Under the pieces are notes generated by a model, which was not told the origin of the DNA, did not search any database, and saw only the letters and a program-made list of their open reading frames with translations. Shown here one piece after another: positions 9,903-17,518 of a stretch of DNA of 64,000 bases; positions within the stretch are counted from its first letter, which is position 1, and each line of letters begins with the position of its first letter. This DNA is from an uncultured Ulvibacter sp. (lineage in GTDB: Bacteria; Bacteroidota; Bacteroidia; Flavobacteriales; Flavobacteriaceae), in contig CALIAF010000004.1 in assembly GCA_938041335.1 (NCBI GenBank), forward strand, positions 1 through 64,000, in the 5' to 3' direction. Made by a program: the position numbers and the translations under genes.

Positions 9903-9935
9903 AAATACACGAATACTTTAAATTCGTGTATTTTT
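9903..9935 (+). terminator. Rho-independent terminator of purA
   Basis: AAATACACGAAT (9903-9914) pairs perfectly with ATTCGTGTATTT (9922-9933) around a 7-base loop, with T-rich sequence completing the tail (TTTTTGTTT). It closes the spoT-fur-purA unit. Confidence 0.8.
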
Positions 9936-9958
9936 GTTTATTGCTAATATATCCTTGA

Positions 9959-11776
9959 TTGAATAAAAATCTATACATATTTATTTTCTTATTTGTTCCT
10001 TTCTTCGGAAATGCACAAGTTGTTGTGGACACACTCAAGCAACAGATTAAGGTGCAATCTGGGTATATTGATATTAAGCCAGAATTACCAGATGCCATTG
10101 TATACACCAAAGATGCAGATGGTCAAGTATATATAGAACACGAAGGGATTGAGATGTGGTGTGATCAAGCTTATTTGTATACAAAAGACAACTTTGTCAA
10201 GGCTTATGGTGCTGTAAAAGTGACACAAGGCGATAGTATTAAAATGAATAGCGCCTACGCAGAATATAATGGGAATACCAAGTTTGCTTTTGCCAGTGGC
10301 GAGGTGGTAATGAACAACCCTCAAACCACTTTAAAAACCGACACCCTCTACTTTGATCGTATTAAACAACAAGCATTTTACAGAAGTGGCGGTACCGTAA
10401 TAGATACAGCCAGCACCTTAACCAGTCGTGTAGGTCGCTACTACGCAGAAAAAAAGAAGTACTCGTTTTTATCTAATGTTAAGATTGATAATCCTGAGTA
10501 TACCGTAAACAGTGAACAGCTCGATTTTTATTCAGAGACTGGAGGCGCATACTTGTACGGAGAGTCTACCATTGTAAGCGAGACCAGCACCGTGTATTGT
10601 GAGCGTGGTTATTATGATACCAGAGGAGATACGGGTTATTTTGTTAAAAACTCGCGAGTAGATTATAACAATAGAATATTATACGGTGATAGTATCTATT
10701 TTGATAGAAACAAAGGTTTTGCCTCTGCTACAAACAATATTAAAGTTTTAGACACCGCCAATCAAAGTACCATTAAAGGGCACTATGCCGAAGTGTTTAG
10801 AAAAAAAGATTCTGTTTTTATCACAAAACGAGCCATTGCAGCCACCTTGCGCGACAATGATTCTATTTATGTACACGCAGATACCTTACGTATTACCGGA
10901 AAAACGGAAAACAGAATCTTAAGAGGATATTACAAAGCACGATTATTTAAGAAGGGAACACCAGAAGAAGGAAGCACCAGTGGTAAGTCCGATTCTATTT
11001 TTATCAACGAAAAAGCGGGGATCACTAAACTCCTCACTGATCCTATTTTATGGATGGGAGAAAACCAAATGACAGGAGATACCATTCACATTTTAAGCAA
11101 CACGGTCACAGAAAAACTAGACACCCTTAAAGTATTTAAAAATGCCTTTTTGGTACAAAAAGACACCTTGAACAGTTATAACCAAGTAAAAGGAGAACGC
11201 CTTATTGGGCTTTTTACTAATAATGAACTAGACACCGTTAACATTGATAAAAATGTAGAGGTGATTTTCTATCTCTATGGCGATGATGGAAAATTAACTG
11301 GTATTGACAAAACAACATCAAGTAGCTTACAACTCACCTTAGAGCATCAAGAAATTGTAGGTACTCGTTTTATTAATAGGGTTCCAGGTAAGATTTACCC
11401 TCCTTCAAAATTACCCGAAAGCGATCGTATTTTAGCCAAGTTTAATTGGCGAGGTGATGAACGGTTGTTAAGCAAAAAAGACTTGTTTTTAGGAAAACCC
11501 GCTCCATTTTTACCTAAAATAAAAGGTATACCGCTTCCTGAAGACGAAGGTGCCTTTTTTGATGAGCCCGCTGAAGGCGAAGATCCATTAGAAATTCCTG
11601 AGAATTCTAAGCTGAAACCCAAAGATTTTACAAATCGCCCTGAGGATCAAATACCCTTAAGGGAAAACGTAGATGAAAAGAAGGTCCTGAATCAAATTAA
11701 GAATGACAGCTCAGAAAAATCCAATGATGGTAAGGATGAGAAAATAGTGAAGGACAAAAAAGATAATGATAATTAA
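9959..11776 (+). CDS. OstA-like LPS-transport protein
   Basis: A 605-residue secreted protein with a signal peptide (LYIFIFLFVPFFGNAQ). The body is a run of OstA/LptA-like beta-jelly-roll repeats (for example VEHEGIEMWCDQAYLYTKDNFVKAYG-type segments and SAYAEYNGNTKFAFASGEV), the fold that carries lipopolysaccharide through the periplasm. It has two to three LptA-like domains followed by a Pro/Glu/Asp/Lys-rich tail from about residue 520. Bacteroidota commonly encode such OstA-like proteins apart from the full LptD barrel. The start is TTG at 9959: an in-frame TGA lies immediately upstream and the signal peptide begins at this codon. The next gene, an aminotransferase, starts 6 bases after the stop. 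Confidence 0.8.
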   Translation: MNKNLYIFIFLFVPFFGNAQVVVDTLKQQIKVQSGYIDIKPELPDAIVYTKDADGQVYIEHEGIEMWCDQAYLYTKDNFVKAYGAVKVTQGDSIKMNSAYAEYNGNTKFAFASGEVVMNNPQTTLKTDTLYFDRIKQQAFYRSGGTVIDTASTLTSRVGRYYAEKKKYSFLSNVKIDNPEYTVNSEQLDFYSETGGAYLYGESTIVSETSTVYCERGYYDTRGDTGYFVKNSRVDYNNRILYGDSIYFDRNKGFASATNNIKVLDTANQSTIKGHYAEVFRKKDSVFITKRAIAATLRDNDSIYVHADTLRITGKTENRILRGYYKARLFKKGTPEEGSTSGKSDSIFINEKAGITKLLTDPILWMGENQMTGDTIHILSNTVTEKLDTLKVFKNAFLVQKDTLNSYNQVKGERLIGLFTNNELDTVNIDKNVEVIFYLYGDDGKLTGIDKTTSSSLQLTLEHQEIVGTRFINRVPGKIYPPSKLPESDRILAKFNWRGDERLLSKKDLFLGKPAPFLPKIKGIPLPEDEGAFFDEPAEGEDPLEIPENSKLKPKDFTNRPEDQIPLRENVDEKKVLNQIKNDSSEKSNDGKDEKIVKDKKDNDN

Positions 11777-11782
11777 GAAGCT

Positions 11783-12976
11783 ATGAAAGAAGACTTCTTT
11801 ACCTATCAAGCGCAGACTACTCCTCACCCACTTGCCATGAATGTCTCTCACGCAAAAGGGAGTTATATTTATGACACTGATGGCGCAAAACATTTAGATT
11901 TTGTGGCTGGTGTTTCTGCTTGTAGTTTGGGGCATTGCCATCCACGCGTTACGGCAGCAGTTAAAAACCAAATAGACAAATATGCTCATGTAATGGTGTA
12001 TGGCGAGTATATACAAGAGCCAGCAGTGCAACTTTCACAATTATTAGCACAGCTTTTACCTAGTTCTTTAGAAACTACCTACCTCGTTAATAGCGGCACC
12101 GAAGCTATCGAGGGCGCTATGAAACTAGCAAGAAGAGCTACGGGCAGAAAAGAGATACTGTATGCTAATAATGCCTACCACGGAAATACCATGGGTGCAC
12201 TATCTGTGATGGGATTTGAAGATCGCAAAAAACCTTTTGAACCCCTCGTGCCTGAATGTCGTGCCATTACTTTTAATAATGTTCAGAACATTTCAGAAAT
12301 TACAGAGACCACCGCCGCGGTTATTTTAGAAACGATACAAGGTGGTGCTGGGTTTATTGAACCCATAAACGATTTTCTTAAAAAAGTAAAAACGCGTTGC
12401 CAAGAAGTTGGTGCACTCTTAATTCTTGACGAAATTCAACCCGGTTTTGGGCGTACTGGTAAACTCTTTGGTTTTATGCACTTTGACGTTGTGCCAGATA
12501 TACTGGTAATGGGTAAAGGGATGGGCGGCGGTTTACCTATTGGTGCCTTTACGGCTTCGAGAGATTTAATGGCACTTTTAAGTGACAATCCGAAATTAGG
12601 GCATATTACCACTTTTGGCGGCAATGCAGTGATCGCTTCGGCGGCATTAGCTACGCTGCAAGAGATTACAGAAACTTCTTTAATGAAAGACATCGAGGCA
12701 AAAGAAGCACTTTTCCGTAGTCATCTTACCCATCCTATGATTAAAGAAATAAGAGGTCGTGGTTTAATGTTAGCGCTACTTGTAGATTCTGGTGCGATTG
12801 CTTCGGAAACTATAATGAGATGCAAAACGCGCGGTCTCATTTTATTTTGGCTGCTATTTGAGCCAAAAGCAATAAGAATCACCCCTCCTTTGACTATTTC
12901 GGAAAAGGAAATAGTAGAAGGTTGCAAGATTATAATTGAAGTATTAGATGAATTAACAGAAGAATCTGCAAATTAA
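11783..12976 (+). CDS. PLP-dependent class III aminotransferase
   Basis: 397 residues of the acetylornithine/ornithine-type aminotransferase family, fold type I. Visible landmarks are VNSGTEAIEGAMKLARRATGR (PLP phosphate contact region), NAYHGNTMGALS, the cofactor Asp in LILDEIQPGFGRTG and the Schiff-base Lys245 in VMGKGMGGGLP. The C-terminal RITPPLTI motif is present. It lacks arginine-biosynthesis neighbours, so the amino donor and acceptor are undetermined; many flavobacterial genomes carry this gene directly after the OstA-like gene, as here (6-base gap). Cytosolic enzyme, family certain, substrate not. Confidence 0.88.
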   Translation: MKEDFFTYQAQTTPHPLAMNVSHAKGSYIYDTDGAKHLDFVAGVSACSLGHCHPRVTAAVKNQIDKYAHVMVYGEYIQEPAVQLSQLLAQLLPSSLETTYLVNSGTEAIEGAMKLARRATGRKEILYANNAYHGNTMGALSVMGFEDRKKPFEPLVPECRAITFNNVQNISEITETTAAVILETIQGGAGFIEPINDFLKKVKTRCQEVGALLILDEIQPGFGRTGKLFGFMHFDVVPDILVMGKGMGGGLPIGAFTASRDLMALLSDNPKLGHITTFGGNAVIASAALATLQEITETSLMKDIEAKEALFRSHLTHPMIKEIRGRGLMLALLVDSGAIASETIMRCKTRGLILFWLLFEPKAIRITPPLTISEKEIVEGCKIIIEVLDELTEESAN

Positions 12977-13049
12977 ACAATTGTTTTTCAGCAATTTACA
13001 TTCTTAAAATTCTGTTAATAACATTTTAACAACAATAGTGGTATACCTA

Positions 13050-13078
13050 TTGAGCTGTATACAATCCAAGTATCTTTA
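13050..13078 (+). promoter_or_regulatory. Candidate promoter for the TPR gene
   Basis: TTG (13050-13052), an 18-base spacer, and TATCTTTA (13071-13078) match the Bacteroidota TTG-N17-20-TAnnTTTG pattern except for the last base. It lies 28 bases before ATG 13107. Confidence 0.4.
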
Positions 13079-13106
13079 AAATAGTCAGAAACTTTACCCC
13101 CTTTGT

Positions 13107-14504
13107 ATGCAAAGACCAGGCGAGCAATCTAACCTATCTCTCACGCGTTTTGAATCCATGTTGAAAACTAACGACGTGTACTTCTTTGACGCTGAAGAAT
13201 TTGAAACAATAATCCATCACTATCTAGAGATTGGTAAAATTGCACTGGCTAAAAAAGCCACCAAACTCGCACTCGAACAACATCCATCTGCATCAAGTCT
13301 TAGACTTTTTCAGGTTGAGATGTTCATTTTTGAAGATAAATTAGATCAGGCAGAGGGCTTACTTGAAGAACTTCAATTATTAGAACAATCTAATGAAGAG
13401 ATTTATATTCAAAAAGCAAATATCTGTTCGCGTAGAGATAATCACACAGATGCAATATCCTTTTTAGAACGCGCTTTATCTTTAACTGATGACCAGGCAG
13501 ATGTATTATCATTAATAGGTATGGAATATTTATTTCTTGATGATTACACAAATGCTAAGTTTCAATTTATGAAATGCTTAGAATTTGATGAACAAGACTA
13601 TTCTGCACTTTATAATGTAATTTATTGTTTTGACTATTTAAAAGAGAGCGAAGCTGCCATAGATTTTCTCAATGATTTTCTAAACAAAAATCCATATAGT
13701 GAAGTAGCTTGGCACCAGATAGGAAAGCAATATTATTTTCTGAAAGATTACAAAAAGGCACTTGCGGCTTTTGATTTTGCCATTATTAGTGATGACGCCT
13801 TTATTGGCGCCTATCTTGAGAAAGGTAAAACCCAACAAAAATTAAAAAATTATGCAGGAGCTATTGAGAGTTATACGGTAACTCTTGGGCTGGACGACCC
13901 CACTTCTTTTGCCTTATTGAGAATAGGTAAGTGCTATGAAAAGTTAGGTGAGATGGAACTGGCACTTCAGTTTTATTTAAAGTGCGTTGAAGAAGATGGG
14001 CTTTTAGACAAAGCTTGGACAGCAATCACTGATTATTATTTTAGAAAAAAGGATTACCAGAAGTGCTTATACTATATAGACAAAGCGTTAAACATTGACA
14101 GTGAAAATGTACTCTACTGGAAAAGATACGCGACCATTTGTAAAAAACTCAACCTTTTTGAAGAAGCAGAGCACGGCTATAGGCGTACTCTAGAATTAGG
14201 AGATATAGAAATTGAAACTTGGATTGCACGTACCGACTTATTAATTCATTTAGGCGAGTTTAATTCTGCCATAAAAAACCTCAACCAAGCGACTGAGTTA
14301 TTCACCAATCATCCAGAAATTGAGTATCGATTAGGAGGTTTATATTTTCATTTAAACGAACAAGCAAAAGGGCGCTTTCATTTAAATAATGCACTGAGAG
14401 AAGACGCTGAGTACGTGATCATTCTTGAAGAATTATTCCCTGTGGTCTACGAAAATCAATTGGTGAAACAATTAATCTCAAATCACCAAAATGCTTCTCT
14501 TTAA
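13107..14504 (+). CDS. Tetratricopeptide-repeat protein
   Basis: 465 residues made almost entirely of TPR helix pairs; about ten repeats can be followed, for example KKALAAFDFAIISDDAFIGA, CYEKLGEMELALQFYLKCVE and YQKCLYYIDKALNIDSENV. There is no signal peptide, membrane segment or catalytic domain, so it is probably a cytosolic scaffold. The N terminus (QRPGEQSNLSLTRFESML) is not TPR and includes a short acidic stretch. This gene is commonly found near DUF368 genes in flavobacteria; the partners are unknown. It is separated from the next gene by 189 bases that include a weak stem-loop. Confidence 0.85.
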   Translation: MQRPGEQSNLSLTRFESMLKTNDVYFFDAEEFETIIHHYLEIGKIALAKKATKLALEQHPSASSLRLFQVEMFIFEDKLDQAEGLLEELQLLEQSNEEIYIQKANICSRRDNHTDAISFLERALSLTDDQADVLSLIGMEYLFLDDYTNAKFQFMKCLEFDEQDYSALYNVIYCFDYLKESEAAIDFLNDFLNKNPYSEVAWHQIGKQYYFLKDYKKALAAFDFAIISDDAFIGAYLEKGKTQQKLKNYAGAIESYTVTLGLDDPTSFALLRIGKCYEKLGEMELALQFYLKCVEEDGLLDKAWTAITDYYFRKKDYQKCLYYIDKALNIDSENVLYWKRYATICKKLNLFEEAEHGYRRTLELGDIEIETWIARTDLLIHLGEFNSAIKNLNQATELFTNHPEIEYRLGGLYFHLNEQAKGRFHLNNALREDAEYVIILEELFPVVYENQLVKQLISNHQNASL

Positions 14505-14534
14505 ATGGAAGTGGTTTAAATTGTTATGTTCTAG

Positions 14535-14560
14535 CTAAAATTATTGATTTTAGTTTATCT
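14535..14560 (+). terminator. Weak stem-loop after the TPR gene
   Basis: CTAAAAT (14535-14541) pairs with ATTTTAG (14547-14553), followed by TTTATCT. The stem is short and AT-rich, so this is a weak terminator candidate. A second small hairpin (GGTGC-ATA-GCACC, 14575-14587) lies just downstream. Confidence 0.35.
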
Positions 14561-14669
14561 CAAGTCTTTTTTGAGGTGCATAGCACCGCTACAAAACAAT
14601 AAAAAGGCGAAATATGAATTAAAAAGAATAATTTTCTGGCAAATGGAAAAAGATTAAATCACTTCATTG

Positions 14670-14677
14670 TACTTTTG
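14670..14677 (+). promoter_or_regulatory. Promoter -7 element TACTTTTG
   Basis: An exact TAnnTTTG match 16 bases before ATG 14694. No good -33 TTG was found at the usual distance, so this rests on the -7 element alone. The same octamer occurs before the SAM hydrolase gene and at mnmE. Confidence 0.4.
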
Positions 14678-14693
14678 AGGTAAAACGAACCTT

Positions 14694-15677
14694 ATGCCTT
14701 CAAGAAATTTACTACAATATGCTACTGTTTTATTTAAAGGTCTCGCTATGGGTGCAGCAGATGTTGTACCGGGAGTTTCGGGTGGAACAATCGCTTTTAT
14801 TTCTGGGATTTACGAAGAACTCATAGAAACCATACACAGATTAGATTTTGGTTTTTTTAAACACTGGAAAAGGGAAAGCTTTAGTAGTGCCTGGAAGGAG
14901 TATAACATAGGTTTTTTAATAGCCCTTTTTGGCGGAATTTTAATTAGTGTTTTATCCCTATCAAAAGTGATTTCGTATTTACTCGAAGTCCACCCTATAT
15001 TAGTCTGGTCATTCTTTTTTGGACTTGTCATTGCCAGCATTCTATTTGTAGGTAAACAAATTACAACTTGGAATGGTAAAGTTATTATTGCCACTATTCT
15101 TGCCATTGCTTTTTCCTATTTTATTACCATCGCAGAACCTTTAGGAACACCAGACAGCATGTGGTTTTTACTTTTTGCAGGCTTCATTGCAATCATCGCC
15201 ATGATTTTGCCAGGTATATCGGGAGCCTTTATCTTATTGCTTTTAGGAGCTTATACTGGGGTTATTGGTATTCTCAATGGTCTAAGAGACGGAGTAACAA
15301 ACTTAGACTGGGAGCTGTTTTCTGGAGCATTTATTAAACTTGTCGTTTTTGCTTTGGGAGCCATAGTAGGATTAAAGGTTTTTTCTGGGGCTTTAAACTG
15401 GTTATTTAAAAACCATAAAAATCTAATCCTGGCCATCTTAACTGGTTTTATGATAGGAGCACTTAACAAGATATGGCCATGGAAAGAAGTACTATCCACT
15501 AGAATAAACAGTCACGGTGAAGAAGTTACCTTTTTAGATAGAAGTATTCTTCCATCAAGTTTTGATGGAGCACCGCAAGTGCTATTTGCTATTGGAATGG
15601 CAATAACAGGGTTCTTAGTTATCTTTTTAATGGAGCGCTTTGCAAACTCAAAAAAGAACCGCGCAGAAAAAAGTTAA
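14694..15677 (+). CDS. DUF368 membrane protein, undecaprenyl-phosphate translocase family (first copy)
   Basis: 327 residues with about eight to nine hydrophobic segments. It has the two inverted family signatures: FKGLAMGAADVVPGVSGGT near residue 20 and AMILPGISGAFILLLLGAY near 170. Known: DUF368 proteins (PopT) recycle the lipid carrier undecaprenyl phosphate across the inner membrane. That assignment here is by family. A second DUF368 gene begins 1 base after the stop, and aroE overlaps that one, so the three are surely one transcript. The first copy lacks the charged loop seen in the second before its C-terminal segment. Confidence 0.9.
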   Translation: MPSRNLLQYATVLFKGLAMGAADVVPGVSGGTIAFISGIYEELIETIHRLDFGFFKHWKRESFSSAWKEYNIGFLIALFGGILISVLSLSKVISYLLEVHPILVWSFFFGLVIASILFVGKQITTWNGKVIIATILAIAFSYFITIAEPLGTPDSMWFLLFAGFIAIIAMILPGISGAFILLLLGAYTGVIGILNGLRDGVTNLDWELFSGAFIKLVVFALGAIVGLKVFSGALNWLFKNHKNLILAILTGFMIGALNKIWPWKEVLSTRINSHGEEVTFLDRSILPSSFDGAPQVLFAIGMAITGFLVIFLMERFANSKKNRAEKS

Positions 15678-15678
15678 A

Positions 15679-16704
15679 ATGCACGAACAAAGATCCAGGT
15701 CAGATAAATTATGGTTGGTCCTTAAGGGCCTAGCTATGGGTGCTGCAAATAAAGTGCCTGGTGTATCTGGTGGTGTGGTTGCATTTGTTGCTGGTTTTTA
15801 TGAAGAGTTTATAGGGTCATTACAAAAAGTAAATAAAAAAGCCTTTGCACTTTTATTTAGCGGTCGTTTTAAAAGTTTCTGGCAATACATAAACGGACCC
15901 TTTTTAGGACTTCTTATTTTAGGGATGATCATCAGTTATTTTAGTGTCTCAAAACTATTAGATTATCTCATCATACATTATGAACTTTATGTATGGAGCG
16001 CCTTTTTTGGGATGATTATTGGTTCCATTTATTATATCGCAAAAGACTTTGGCGAATGGAATCGTAAATACATCGCTTACCTCCTGTGTGGTATCATTGC
16101 AGGTGTTAGTATTAGCTTTCTAGAGCCAGCAAAAGCAAACGACCATCTTATATTTGTATTCTTTTGCGGTATTATTGGAGTTAGTGGCATGACATTACCA
16201 GGGCTATCAGGATCTTTTATTCTTATACTTCTAGGCAATTATGTCTTACTATTAGTAGACTCAGTAAATGCATTGTATGATACAGTAGTAAATATTTTTC
16301 AATGGGATTTTAGTTTTACAGATAATGCAGAACGCGTTCGTTTACTAAAAGTGATTGCCATGTTTTCTTTGGGCTCTATTGTTGGGCTCGTATCGCTCTC
16401 GCATTTATTAGGATATGTTATTAAAAAATATAAATCTGCCACGTATGCAGTAATAATAGGTTTTATTGCTGGTTCTCTTGGTGTTGTTTGGCCATGGAAA
16501 GAAAAACTTTTTGTCTTATCACCTCTTGGAGATAAACAGCTTGACGCCAACGGACGTGCTATTATTTCGGGTTACGAACGTTATTTTCCGGATCAATTTT
16601 CGACCGAGGTAGTAATAGCGATTGTTTTTATCATTATTGGTATCTTTATCGTTTTAAGTTTAGATTGGTACCAAAAAACTACAACCCCCCCCGCACATGG
16701 CTAA
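15679..16704 (+). CDS. DUF368 membrane protein, undecaprenyl-phosphate translocase family (second copy)
   Basis: 341 residues, paralogous to the gene before it, with LKGLAMGAANKVPGVSGGV near 20 and GMTLPGLSGSFILILLGNY near 170. In the first motif N replaces the D of copy one (AANKVPG against AADVVPG), a possible functional difference. About nine membrane segments. I place the start at ATG 15679, one base after the previous stop; a TTG at 15640 would overlap the upstream gene. The stop overlaps the first 8 bases of aroE. Tandem DUF368 pairs may translocate related carriers or act as a heterodimer; this is inference. Confidence 0.88.
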   Translation: MHEQRSRSDKLWLVLKGLAMGAANKVPGVSGGVVAFVAGFYEEFIGSLQKVNKKAFALLFSGRFKSFWQYINGPFLGLLILGMIISYFSVSKLLDYLIIHYELYVWSAFFGMIIGSIYYIAKDFGEWNRKYIAYLLCGIIAGVSISFLEPAKANDHLIFVFFCGIIGVSGMTLPGLSGSFILILLGNYVLLLVDSVNALYDTVVNIFQWDFSFTDNAERVRLLKVIAMFSLGSIVGLVSLSHLLGYVIKKYKSATYAVIIGFIAGSLGVVWPWKEKLFVLSPLGDKQLDANGRAIISGYERYFPDQFSTEVVIAIVFIIIGIFIVLSLDWYQKTTTPPAHG

Positions 16705-17428
16705 ATATGGTCTTATTGGAAAAAAATTGGAGCATTCTTTCTCCATAGAATATTTCAGAAATAAGTTTAGAAAAGAAGAAAGAAGGGATACTTATGAAAA
16801 TATCGAACTAGAATCTGAAGAAGAATTAAAAAGGTTTATAGATAAAAATGCAGCTAACTATAAAGGCTTTAACGTTACCAGTCCATATAAAGAAGCTATT
16901 ATTCCTTTGTTAGATCGTTTGGATAACGAGGCAAAAGAAATAGGAGCAGTGAATACAGTGAAAGTTTCTTCGACCAATAAACTCATTGGCTATAATACCG
17001 ACCATTATGGTTTTGCGCTTAGTTTAAGTGACTCTATGCCCATAAAAGAAAAAACTGCATTAATTCTGGGTACAGGTGGAGCTTCAAAATCTGTAGCCTA
17101 TGTCTTAGAAACTTTGGGCTTTGACTACAAATTTGTTTCTCGTAATGGGGTAGGTGACGTTTTAAGATATGAAGACATAACAACACCTATAATGGCGAGT
17201 CATTATTTAATAATTAACAGTACACCGTTGGGTACATATCCTGATGTGCTTACCTGCCCTAGTCTACCTTATCAAAGCATCACCAAAGATCATTTTCTTT
17301 TTGATCTTGTTTATAACCCTAGTGAAACTGAATTTTTAAAAAGAGGTTTTGTTAATGGCGCAAAGGTTTGCAATGGCCTTTCTATGTTAGAACATCAAGC
17401 TAAAAAAGCGTGGAGTATCTGGCAATAG
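16697..17428 (+). CDS. aroE: Shikimate dehydrogenase
   Basis: 243 residues. It reduces 3-dehydroshikimate to shikimate with NADPH in aromatic amino-acid biosynthesis. The substrate-binding residues are SFS (14-16), Lys65 in NVTSPYKE and Asp102 in GYNTDHYGF; the dinucleotide loop is GTGGASKS (125-132); INSTPLGTYP and the C-terminal NGLSMLEHQAKKAW motif complete the family pattern. The protein is slightly shorter than E. coli AroE (272). The start overlaps the end of the second DUF368 gene by 8 bases, implying translational coupling. Confidence 0.95.
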   Translation: MAKYGLIGKKLEHSFSIEYFRNKFRKEERRDTYENIELESEEELKRFIDKNAANYKGFNVTSPYKEAIIPLLDRLDNEAKEIGAVNTVKVSSTNKLIGYNTDHYGFALSLSDSMPIKEKTALILGTGGASKSVAYVLETLGFDYKFVSRNGVGDVLRYEDITTPIMASHYLIINSTPLGTYPDVLTCPSLPYQSITKDHFLFDLVYNPSETEFLKRGFVNGAKVCNGLSMLEHQAKKAWSIWQ

Positions 17429-17451
17429 TGCCCTATAAAGCTCAATATATC

Positions 17452-17482
17452 TTTGTGTTCTCTTAGGTTGTTAGTATCTTCG
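17452..17482 (+). promoter_or_regulatory. Flavobacterial promoter for the DUF349 gene
   Basis: TTTG (17452-17455), a 19-base spacer and TATCTTCG (17475-17482) match the Bacteroidota -33/-7 promoter closely (last T replaced by C). The transcript would start near 17488, about 30 bases before ATG 17519. TATCTTTG at 17448-17455 is a second overlapping -7 candidate. Confidence 0.55.
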
Positions 17483-17518
17483 CAGCCTCTTAATTATAGA
17501 CCCTTAACATTGAAAAAA

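Noticed and set aside
15640-15678. TTG start for the second DUF368 gene
   Set aside because: It would overlap the upstream gene by 38 bases and add residues absent from the family; ATG 15679 directly after the stop is better.
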